From Baylisascaris procyonis (taxonomy: Eukaryota; Nematoda; Chromadorea; Rhabditida; Ascarididae): DNA of 64,000 nt. A program made the translations under genes and the position numbers. How positions within the stretch are numbered: position 1 is the stretch's first letter; the number at the start of each line of letters is the position of its first letter. Under the pieces are notes generated by a model that worked only from the letters and a program-made list of their open reading frames with translations, did not search any database and was not told the origin of the DNA. Below, in pieces: positions 37,939 to 49,909 of the stretch. The stretch covers positions 310,001-374,000 of the forward strand of contig JAZARR010000157.1 in the NCBI GenBank assembly GCA_037389465.1, in the 5' to 3' direction.

Positions 37939-40900
37939 TAAAAGCTTAATTAGGAGTTGGGTTTTGTATATCGGGAGACCATATTAATCATTTCAGTAGT
38001 ACCATAAACAGCATATTTAGTCAACAGGCATTTCTTAGCTTGCAGGCAAAAATTTCCCCACAAAAGTGAAGGCACAACAGCTCAAATTATGTAGAACGGC
38101 CAATGTTTCAACGGGATCAGTGACCTTCCCAGGAAAACAGGATGTGGATGCATTATTAAACAAAAGTGATGAAACAACTGAAATGATCTAACTCGGCTTA
38201 GACATGCCCATTTCGGTTAAAACTCTTTATTTTTGGCTTTGGTGCTCGCACTCTACTAAAGTCTTCTAATGACTCTCGCCATTAAATATTCCCATATTTC
38301 TGAAATACTCTCAAAAATATACCATCAGGATTATATGAGGTTTTTGTCACATATCCTCGATTGCGCAATAATTCTAAACAAAGGCGCACAATGTGTTTTG
38401 CAGCGTGTTTATAGGCATAATCGAATGTGCTTTAGGGATAGCAAGGCAAATCTAACAAAAACATTGGGCCCTCTTCTGAGGATGAACTTTTGGTTAGGGA
38501 TAGCAATTGCCAATGAGCACTCATTAATGCCATCTTGTGCAAGAAAAAAAAAGCTTTACGTTCATTGCCTTTGAGCTTTTCAATAGGCAGAACAACACTG
38601 AACCAAAAGTTTAAAGAATTGTCTGCTATAGAATTATATTATGATAGATAAAGAAAATAGATGGAAAATCTTCCAAAAACAAATAGACCAAGCACTTGGC
38701 CATATAGCATCGGGCTTATCGTTAAACTCTTCGAAAAATGATGCCTAACATCAATGTTTTCAATAATCGACATATTACATATCCACAGTACGTTGTGAAC
38801 ATATCGTATGTGAATATGAGAAGACTGCATAACGACATCTCGCTAAACACACCGCAATATTTACATATGGGCGAGTTTTGAAAAATTCTACGTAAGAAGA
38901 GTGAATGGTGTGACGTTGGTAGTTTCCAACACTAGATCCCAAAACGCTGCATCTCTTTCGAAATTGTATACTAATAAAAACAACCATTAAACGATATTAA
39001 TAAAAAAAATTGAAAACTTTTCTAGCCGATCATATTTTCCGACTAATATCTGAATATTTTGACAATAAACGATAAAATAAAAAAAAAAACAACAATTCTA
39101 AGGAAAAGACTACATGAAGCAATTGTGTGGACAATGCGAGAAAAAAAGTGAAACTCGAGAAACACTAACAATACTAGGAGATTGCTAAATAGTCATTTAT
39201 TTGTATGCAATGATATGTTTTTATTTCTACAAAATTCATAATCGTTGCGTTAAAAATGATAAGCTTGAATATGAAAACTCAACTTTAAATGCAATATAAC
39301 TTCCAATAAAACACTAAGCTTATAATTAGTGAGAGTTTTAGATGAACGTTTAATTAATTAATGTGAAGAAACGATGAGGATTGTTGAGGGATAAAATTCT
39401 GAGATGATTTGCTGCAATCTTCGTGATAAAAAAAGGTTGTTTGGATTCTATTTTCCATGAATAATTTTAGGAAATACGAGAATAATTTAGGAATTGTTCT
39501 TCAAGTGAATAGTGAATCTAGTAGCATTAAATCCGTTGATGTGAAACAATCGTTTGTGGAGTTCGTCGAGATGAGAGTTAAAAGTGCACACACTACAATC
39601 AACTAGCAAAGGATCCTCAAACACTCTACTTAAAGCAAACATCGCGCAGGTAGCACCGCTCACAAAAACAAACTCACCTATCGTTAATGCCACTTGTTCA
39701 AGTGGCGCTGTGTTTGTTACACTCTGTGCTAGCCTCATTCATGGGGACTATGTAATGATAAAATTACAATTCTATTCCGTAATAGTAATGTAGGTGGCTC
39801 AAATATCGCACATTGAATTTACATATTACGATATTATAATAGTATAGTTCCTATATATATCATAAACTACTCAATAGCAATCTACACACAAATATTATAG
39901 CCTTAAAAATATCATTTGAAAAGAAATATGGCAAAAAAGTGACATATAAAACATCACAGCTCAGATTTACTGAAAAGATTTTGTTTTACATTGCCGACTT
40001 TCTTCAACAATACTAAACTTTTTCCTTTCGAGTGGAAAGTTGAACAGTACAAGTGGCAATCTGTATAAATTGATTTGTGTCTTTGTGTATTTCTTTCATT
40101 GAGCAGTTAAGATGCACGACAGATGGGCATTAAAAAGTAATACAACGGAATCACGTGAGCGTTAATCATGAAAGCATAGCTTTTGCTTCCATTTAATTAT
40201 TTCGAACGTTGCCAATTTATGCACCCCAAATCTCTATTGAAAGACAGTGAGCTTCAGGCAATGAACTAAACGATAAGGACAATGAAGTTATAGGTGAAAT
40301 TCCAGGATTGAAGCAATCAAACTATAGGGCTTTGGCTTTTCACTGCTCAAATTTTGATCAAAAATTTCGCAATCAACTAACTAATTCTCTGTAGTGAAGT
40401 CTAGCGGGAGTGAAAAATCAGCTGACGAATAATTTTTAGCTAAAATGCTGATAACGATGAAGGTAAGATAAATGAGACTTATTTTTTGCTGAAATCTTCT
40501 CATTGCTCTCGCATAGTTTCAGAGTTTTTACTCTTCTCAAACTAAATCTAGCTTAAACTTCACCTTTATTTCACTTCATATTTACTGTTAAGATCGATAG
40601 GAGCTTATATGCTGAGGGCTTGATTTCTTGATGGGAATGTGGATATCCGGCTAGATGTTTCTGATATAAATCCATCAGAAAATAACCCATAATTTTATAC
40701 AACTCCTCTACCAATGTCATTCCGCTGTTTCTTTGAACAATCATTGCATATTTCGATTCGTTCCGTTCAGCGTTTGTTCTCCTAAGTCCTGTTCTGTTTT
40801 CCTTTCTCCTATCCTATATATTTGTGTGAAGTTGGCTCCAGTAATGTGTGTCATACTATCTCATATGTATCAGATTCAAGGGACAATATCCAGGATTTGT

Positions 40901-43561
40901 GAAAATTCAACGCTCAGCGGAATCCCCGGAGCCAGAAACGGAATGGCAAAAGAGCGGCATACGACTGCGAATCGGGAGTGAGTGCTTTCGAAATTTTGAT
41001 CCCTGGGTAAGATTTCTTCGCAGCCCAACACCATTCATCGCATACTTTCCCCTTGCTGATGCGTTATTTATTGCCCGATTGTTTCGTTTGGTTTTTCTCG
41101 TTTCTATTTAAAAAAAAAAAAGCTCAATGCTCATGGCACTGCCTCATAAAATTTTCTGAATCTGCGCAATATGCTTCACTTTGCAGACTGCCTTACGATA
41201 GAAAGAACGTTATAGTGGGGGTGTTGCAGCTGTTGCGGTTTTTCCTATCGAAGTGAAGCAAATATACAACCAACTAATTTAAAACATTTTAGTATTTCCT
41301 ATTAAATTATGAATTATGGATCTTGTCTGTGTACATGTATGTCTGTCTGTTTGTCTTATAGCTACAACTAAGAAACCGCTAAAAGAAAAATTAGAAAATT
41401 TAGTGAGTATAACGTATGCTAACAATTATCTCCTAAACTATGTTGCGTGCTCATTGATCAAACTGAAAGCCATTCAGTCATGTAATACACAATTTGCACC
41501 AGTAAATTTTTTATTTATATTAGCCTTATCAGATAGGTGGGTGGATAAGTCATCTAAAATATAAACGCAGAATTCTGTTCACATTTCAATTTTATTCTAC
41601 TAGCTCTTCTAGCATGCTCTTCCATTTCTTAGTTAAAAATTATGACGTCATCTTTTCAAAATCTTCTTCTGTTAATATTGGAATGTCAATGACGTGGAGT
41701 TGTAATGACACCGTAACGATGTCTGGATTTTCACCACGGGCTCTATACGGTTCACATGAAATGGCTAATATTCGCTAGAGATTGTAAGCGGTTCAAACGA
41801 ATCAACAATTTTTCATCGGAAGTCCTAAACGGTTCAAATGATACATAACTTTCACCTCACGCCATAATATTTTCAAAACGCAACGCTAATTTCCCACTGA
41901 AATTAGTGAACTTCACGTCGGTCCCTCGAAAATGAAATATTCGATCCCTGGAAAGTGAAATTTAGGGAGCGCTTTGCGGCGTTAGAGTTGAGAATTTTTT
42001 TTTTTTTTTAAAGGTGAAGGAGCTGTCAGTATGAGTTCGGCTAGCGCAATGAATGACAGATTCCGGATGAGGTTGTCACTAAGAACAGTCGAGGCTCTTT
42101 GATCATTTTCTTCATTGCAACATTCTATTCGATTTACATCAATTAAATCAAAACATCGAGCTTCACAAACTGCTTATTCTGCTCATAAGCTCAAGGGTGC
42201 TGTGTGCATAATATATTCGGAATTTAATTCTTTCGTTCTATTCCATTCTAGAAATGAATTATAACCAGACCAGATATGGGAAATTTTACAGGTTCTTGAG
42301 ATTTGTTTGAAAATGCTAAATAAGTGGATTCGTTGTGAACTTTCCCATCGGCAATGTGCATGCACATTCTTTGTTTATGCACTTTAGAAGATCATAAGCA
42401 ATGCTCACCTATTGCATAGCTCTTTAGCGCCCATTTATATGTTCCCTGAATTAGATTCATATTAATGCAGTTTGGAGTAAACGTGTACTTTCGTGATTCA
42501 ACTCGTCCGCTATACTTGTTTTCCTCGTTTCTTATATGCCTGATAGATAGATGCCTTCTGTTTTTTAGTTCGCCATTCGGACTATTTCGAGTGGCTTCAC
42601 TGATAGATAATCATCGTCGCATGAAGTGTACAGTTACTACTGCAATATTAAATGAAAGCATTACATGTTTGGCACCTATAATTAGCAACAATAACATATA
42701 TCGTAAATTTTGAAATACAAAATTCTATAGGTAATAATTATAAGTAATTTGTATCCTATCATCATCGATGAAATATATAAAGAAATCAATGTTTTCTTAA
42801 GGCGTGAACGCTCCTCTCAGTTAAGGCTTAAATTTAAAAGAATAAATTATGCAGCACTTCATTTCGCATTTAATGCGTAACCAAAAACGATAGCACTACA
42901 AGAACGTATCAATAAATCTATAAATTACGCAAATATAGAGAGCAACGACTCCGTTGCACTAACACAGAGGGCAACACTTGTGTACACTGATGGTTTAGAA
43001 GCATACAATGATGTGACGCCTTAAGCGCGGCAAAACAACTAACAATTTGGTCATCAGATACACCTTGCCAAATGGGGTGAACATCGGTTTCATGACTCAC
43101 CCAAAGGCGGCTTGTCGCTGTTTTTATGATCGTTGTTTTCGATAGTGATACGACGGGAACATAGACAAAGAACACATTACAGATGCTTCTGGCTTTGAAT
43201 GAAAAACTAGAGCTGTTCCTTTATTACGAAATCCTTCATAGCAATGAAACCAATAGCACTCTAAAAAAAAACAGCTGGCATATATGAGTGAAACTGTATA
43301 AAAGCTAAGTTGAGTGTTTATTAAAAAAATTCATATTGCTTATATGGCGATAAAAAAATTTTATTTCCATGTCGACGTAAAATTTTACGAACAACAAAAG
43401 TCTTTGTTTATTTCACTATGACGTTTAAGGGGATTGCTGGGTTTTTCGTGAGTTCAACGGGGTCGTTGCGTGTTTTATCGTTCAACTCTAATACAGGAGG
43501 AACGTTGTTCGATATCCTTTGACTATTTGCTATCTTCTCCTGAGCGCCCATGCTTGAAGTG

Positions 43562-43687
43562 AGTTCCATTGTTTAGCGACGCTTCCGCTTTCAGGATGTG
43601 CTTATGATCTAACGGTTATATAGGCTACATAATCGTTAGACCATAAGCACATCCTGGAGGCGGAAGCCTCACTAAACAGCGGAAACT
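43562..43687. repeat. Fold-back element (about 58-base imperfect inverted repeat)
   Basis: The left arm 43562-43619 and right arm 43629-43687 are about 85% complementary around a loop of roughly 9 bases. The core AGGATGTGCTTATG pairs perfectly. No clear target-site duplication was seen and no protein is encoded. It could be a MITE-like element or a transcribed long hairpin. Confidence 0.75.
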
Positions 43688-44973
43688 ATAAACACTCATC
43701 CATGGTCAGTTTTGCATCCCCGGACTTCTATATAATGATGACTGGTATTGCTGTATGAACACTAATTATTTAACCCGAATAGATTTTGGTCTGTGATTTT
43801 GCGCTGTGCCTACTTGCCTAATCACTTTTATAAAGTATGAACGAAAAGAAGCGAAACTCTTTTCAATAAAAAACAAAAAACAGAAGTATGCAGAATAAAC
43901 GCCTTTATATCTTAGCTGATCGCAAAATTCCGTATGAAAGATCTATTCTTCTTTGGGCCAACTATTATAAAAGATGAAAATCCGATCAATAAAAAAGTGC
44001 GTGCAAATTTTTTGCCCAATTGTCGCGTTTAGTCTCATGGGATATTGATGGATGTGAAATACGATATCGGATTTCATCCCATCTAAAATCTTGAAACTAC
44101 CAAAAAGATAAACGGGTTTCTACAAACATATGTGCAAAGAGGAATAAAGTTGTCGGTATAAATTTTCGCAAAGTAAATCTATAAAAGCGAATAACGAAAG
44201 GACGAATATGTCAGAGGCATCGGCATAATTTATCCTTTCCGCTCTTTGAACTAAACACTTTCACGATTCATCAACAAATAATTTGATATGCTAAGTAAGT
44301 CTTCCGAAAAAGATAAGGTACTTATATGACCAAAAACTTTGCTAAATAAAAAATCGGCGAGTGCGAAATTTACGCAGATCTTTGGTATCTTCAGATACCC
44401 GCAATGTTCTCTCGGAATTGATGGACTCTGCACTGAGCGATAAACCAGAAACGGCCCTATTATACCTACTGATTTTCGTACTTCTATATTCGAAAGTTCA
44501 TCGGGTAAATAGCTCAAATTACAGGTGCTCGATTTGCCAGTATTACAGAATGCAAAGACAGATAAATATAAGTTCGTGCAGCAAGTCGTTGCCCTAATGC
44601 CTTTAAAAGTGCGAATTCGTAAGTGCACGTTGATAACGTGTCTTTAGAAAACACAGTGCCCCATGTCAATTCCATCACGGCAAACAACAGCATCAAAAAT
44701 TTATATATGATCTCCATACCGGAAATTGAAGAATTCCAAGAAATCCTAAAAGAAATTGAACACAAGAATATTTATCACTTTGAATTGCTGAAGAAAAGTC
44801 CGGCTGTTTTATCTTTTTATACACTCCAATTGTGCAAAAAGATCTGTTAAGTAGCCACCTGAGACAAGTGAAGATGATGAATCAGAGCCAATAGCCTAAA
44901 AAAAAGTTTGTTGAATATTATCTCCATATTTCGTTGTGCGCTTTGCTCAGAAATCAGTAAGCTATGGGAAGGA

Positions 44974-45015
44974 GGAAGCAAGAAGCAAGAAGCAAGAAAG
45001 CAAGAAGGAAGCAAG
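44974..45015. repeat. Tandem GCAAGAA-type purine repeat
   Basis: Five to six degenerate copies of a seven- to eight-base unit (GAAGCAA/GCAAGAA) on the plus strand. Confidence 0.8.
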
Positions 45016-48000
45016 TCCCATGCCTCCCTTCCAGCTACAATATGCGAAACTTTGTGGATTGCGTTCAAGACTGTTGAAATTATTTTTCGCTAGAGATGAA
45101 TTTTCCAGGGTTTAGGCCATAGTTTTATTTTACTTCATATAGAGCCTAGAAAAGCGCGAATCTTCGAACAGCGTAAGTCACATATAAATAGATTTATTTC
45201 ATTGCATTTAGATATATGAAAGGAAAAAAAAGCGTGCAGATATTTTCTTACAAATATAACGAATGTGGAGAGTCCTCAGGAGAGCGTTCTCCAACGCACT
45301 TATGTCACGCTGTTCAAATAAACGTGCCTCTTCCCCGACGAACTACTATGACGTTGACAGGCTACCTGTGCTAGGATAAATGAGACCTTGACAGTATATT
45401 TTCCCTCTGGATTCAACCAGCAGTCGAAATTCACTGACCTTCTTAAAAAACTGCAAATCAACTTAAACAAAAGTTTTTCTGTTATTTGCAAGTCAAATCA
45501 TTGAAAATTGTAGAAGCGCTTCTGGTAGGCTCGAACTGAAGCAAACAACGAAAATAGCAGAACTTATTATAACAAATTTAATCTTATATCGTATCCATAG
45601 TTAGCCGAATAATTCGCCTATTTTAAGATCCATGCGATCGCGCCAACATAAATCAGCATTTTAGTATTTTCTACTCTAACTGTGTGCATTATTCTATTGA
45701 ATATCTTAACTCTGAGATTCAGAAAGCAATTTTCCAATCCCTCATAAAATTGCGGCATAATCTATCAATTCAATGTTTGCTTCATTTGGAACATGAAATA
45801 ATAAGCAAGGCAAAACTGTGTGGTACAAACTGCCGAGAATCAGGTAACGATTGCGCATGATAGCAATAAGATAGAAAATTTCCATCATAGAAGGGGAAGA
45901 ATTTGTACGGATGGTAGTCCAATCACCGACCTACTACCTATTAAAGTAATTCATCGTAATAGTAACCTTGCGTACCTTAAGTGACTGTGGAATGCACTCG
46001 CTTAAGTGACCGCAGGAAACACTCAAAAATTAATCCATTAGTTTCCTTATGAATAAGAAATATTTTATAAAGTAATAAGTTATATCACAAAAGAAATGAT
46101 TCGTTAGCTACTGAAGAGAGAGTAAAATCGATGAAGTGAAATTAACACCAAAAGCTTTGATTATTTCGCAACATCCCTTAACACTTAACGAATATTCAAT
46201 AGTAAGTACACACATGCAATAGGAATGGCCACTACGGCATATACGCATTAACGTTCATCAAGCCTATTGTCTTTATAAATTATCAACAAACAATGAAATA
46301 CAAGAAAGAAGAAAACGTAAGCACTTGAACTGATTCCTCTAAAGACAAATTTCTTCCTGTGGTTCCTCGATCGGCATAATGCATTTGCAGAATTCATTAT
46401 GGTGGCCGTATCTTTGCGTTCGTATATGCACCCATTTGCAGGCCTCTCTATCTATTCCATCTTTTCAACCATAGAAGAGATGAAACTAAACTTATAGAAT
46501 CTGGTGGACGTATTATACACCACAAGAGGCCTCATATGTTAAATTTCAAGTCGAAAAACAACTTCTAGCGGAGTTAAACACAGTTAATGTGACCAAAAAT
46601 TTGCTGCATTTTGAATTGATCCAGCTGCATCAGGCCACACTTTGTAACAACCAATCAAGTACCGAAGAAGAGTTGTTCAGAGAAGGTATAAAAAGCGCTC
46701 GCCTCTTATATCATAGCATCATCGCGCAGGCTCTATACTTTCGAAACTTCTTATTCATTCTTTTTATTTAAATTAATCCCTAAACTTAACCACTCACTAT
46801 TTCCTCACTGTTAATGGTCCATCCTTTTCTTAAGCTGGCTATTGTAATCTTTAATCGTTCATTATCCGCCAATATAAATTCAATATTGAAAGAGTCCAAT
46901 ATTACATTGATAACGACTGCACTCAATTTCCTATTCTCACTATGCAATCAGATCTTAATATCAAATCCACTCTTCGTCACAGGCAAATTCGACTTGCTTG
47001 AGTGACTAAATAGGCAAATATTGCGTCACCTCGATCAACACTATTTACCAAATTGTTCAATAATCGAGTTATTGTAAAATAAAATCTTGTTGGTAGCAAA
47101 ATAATCTCAATCTTAGGAAATATAAATATGCACACATAACTATGACCGATCAATTCAAATATCCACAGAGGAGAACAAACTACAATGTACACAAACAACA
47201 ATTCGAAAACTTAACGTAAGTTGACGAGTTGAAACTATCACAATGAAAGGAACGATGTAGATATATAGAGATGTAGAAGAGGTCGTCACAATATGTTTTG
47301 AGGTAGACGAATTTTCTAGATCATATAAAAACAATCAATGCGTCTTCAAACGAACGAATAAAATCTGCTTGCCAAGAAGTGAGTTTGCAATGCGTCAATG
47401 ATCACAACAAGAGCAAAGAGGCAATTCGCTAGCGTTCACTATTTAGCACGTTGTTGATCGCCTCATTGGTCAATGAAAAAAGAAAAAATTCTTATCTGAA
47501 GTGAAAGTTAGAAATGGTAGTTGCTCTAAGGAAATGCAAGTGGGTTGGTAATACGTAAAAATAAAAATATTGAGATGATCGAGAAGCACAAACGATAAAT
47601 GCACCAACATAACAGGAAGCAACGAATGAATGCTGCACATCTCAGCATAGAGCATCGATGCGAAATATTCCTATGTGGAGGCGCACTCACTTCTTCAATG
47701 TGTAATGTGAGGCTGTGCTCAACAACCACTAAACTGTGTGTGTATGCTCTATGTATCTTTAGCTTGCTTTCAACAACACTCTCGGAAAAGAATTTTTGAG
47801 TATTGCCGACTTAACTAGTTCCATGCGCTTGCAATAATTTCCATGTTTCTATCTTTTTTTAATGAACAACTTTTTATAAAAAAGATTTAAAAATGCAGTA
47901 CGATATTACAGTAATAAGCCCCCTCATAAAGATGACATACAGCATATCACTCAATCGTCTAAATCAGTATTGCAAGTGACCCGTAAGCAAACTCCACCAT

Positions 48001-49483
48001 TACTGAAACAGGCCGAGTTGCACAATTGTATAGGATTAGGAAAAACAATCTACTATAAATGAGCAACTTTGCTGGAAGTTGTTATCAACACAACCATACT
48101 TTAATCAATGATAAAACAGTACAAATATGCAGCCACAAAAGAAGCTTTTTTAGATGATTAACATTTAACGCTAGCAAAAAATTTAAGAATTGGTATAGAA
48201 ATTGGCAGAAAATTTCTTAGTTGAGATTAATAGCAAAAAGTTAATTGAACAGCAACAACTCTCGTCGAGACAACAAATGTATTTGCAGTGAAATTACGCT
48301 TCAAATGACAGTTGTCATTGTATTTTTCAGTTTTTGTTTTTTTCACTACTTCATTCATATCGAATAGGCAATAGTGTTTAAAGCAGCAAAAATATCAACT
48401 AGAACTTATACTATGCGTTTAGATGATAAAGTCAACACTTATGAATCTTGAAAAATAAACAAGCTAAAAATTAAATCTCGAAACGTTTATACTCTATGCT
48501 AAGAGTATGCCAAGATGACTGCAACTATAGTCTGCTATCTGTTTCTTTGTTATCTAGCATCCAGTTGAGTATAGCTGAATATAGCAGGATTGGGGAATAA
48601 TGGCCCCATCATTCGAATAATGCAACACTTTCGAATAGGTATGAGACAATTATGAAATTCTTCAAGTTTGTTAAAAGAATATTTCAGCCTATTCACTTAT
48701 TCTCCACCGTTAACAAATGTGTATTTCGATTGTAAAACCCATCGAAATGAGAAAAGGGGTCAGGTATATGGCAATGATTCAGCAGTAAACATAGAATGGA
48801 AAAATCTGAAGTCTACTAAGAAATCAATACTTAAAGTAGAGTGTTAAATTTTATATGAGTAGCAGAAAAGCATCATTTCCGTAGTAGGAATTTTCAAGCA
48901 CATCAACTCATTCAGAACTGTTCCGGATACCGTTTTTAGGTGCCTCAAACGTAATATATTAATTAAGCATTTACCAAAACTATGCATACAAAACAGGCCG
49001 CTGCTATATTAGTCATGAAATGAGAAACTTGAGGTGTTTCAAACGCAAAATGTCTACATTGATATCTATTTTATGCACTGACCACAAGCAATTTAGTTTA
49101 GTCTAGGAGAGTTCATGCTTAAACGTTTTGATACATTGATGATGCAGTATATGGTATCGTCTTCTATGAGTTTCTACACACATTTACTTTTTCATCTTCT
49201 ACTTCCCAGCAGCGTTTCAAATCATTTCACAAATCTATGCATAAATTGTTCGGTTTTTGACACGTTTATTGAGCCCTAATTGGAAGGACAACAAACACTA
49301 CTGAGTTTCCAAAGGTCAGCAACAAAAGGAACAAAACTCCACAGCACAAAAAAAGCAAACAACCGAATCGCAATTGGATAATTGGAATTATGCGCCACGG
49401 AGGTTGCTATAAATTGATTTTTTTTCTCGCTTAATCCTCCTCCCATAACATTTGCAACACTGTCACTTATAAGGAAAACTTAC

Positions 49484-49596
49484 GTTGAAGCGTTTCCTTC
49501 GGCGGGTCCCGTTGAAGAATTGCGTATGGGTCGCCTTGCTTCATCACTCGACAATCATTCAGATCCTTGCCATCTTTGGTCGATAACCTTCAATTC
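49484..49596 (-). CDS. Candidate first coding exon far upstream of kettin
   Basis: A GC-richer block in AT-rich DNA with a strong acceptor (TTTTCTCTGCAG) and a strong donor (CTTCAAC|GTAAGTTTT). All three frames across the whole block carry a stop, but the ATG at 49544-49542 opens MKQGDPYAILQRDPPKETLQ, phase 1 out. It would be a first coding exon with a short leader. Joined to 37475 it makes an Arg codon and continues GFSDAFSRLERL. The gene it belongs to is unknown; an alternative kettin amino terminus is one possibility. Confidence 0.35.
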
Positions 49597-49885
49597 CTGC
49601 AGAGAAAACTTTTATTAAAATCCCAATTGAAATCAACAGACACAAGGACCCATAAATTAGTGGAACGCAAAAGTGTTTAGAGGGAACAATAGCACAACAA
49701 ATTCAACAAAAGCAAACTCAATGAACGTCTTTCACATTTACTTCATGTAGAGTAACGATATATTATCGCTCACCTAGATCAAGTTATTCGATGGCTTTGC
49801 AGTTCTCTTCATAAATTCACTACTGAATATAATGAGACCATAAAAATATTTTAACCAGATATTATTATAAACCAATTAAAAACTA

Positions 49886-49909
49886 TGACCATTGACCATT
49901 GACCATTAA
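49886..49909. repeat. Short tandem repeat, unit TGACCAT
   Basis: Three consecutive copies of a seven-base unit within an AT-rich stretch. Confidence 0.75.

Larger units (their letters stand above)
38000..49483. other. Intergenic, mostly AT-rich, no supported gene
   Basis: Apart from the fold-back at 43562-43687 and short repeats I see no recognisable gene. Several open blocks with plausible splice borders exist (plus 38053-38211, 40874-41006, 44378-44850; minus 45366-45450). In DNA this AT-rich, with this many frames, such lengths are expected by chance. None resembles a family I know. Confidence 0.5.

Noticed and set aside
38269..38574. 101-codon plus-strand open frame
   Set aside because: No recognisable motif, no leader or splice evidence, and within chance length.
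39487..39738. 83-codon minus-strand frame overlapped by a plus-strand frame
   Set aside because: Both strands are open with no recognisable family. I could not choose a strand or support a gene.
46684..46694. TATA-box-like GGTATAAAAAG
   Set aside because: No downstream coding sequence in either direction supports a promoter, and such strings are common in AT-rich DNA.
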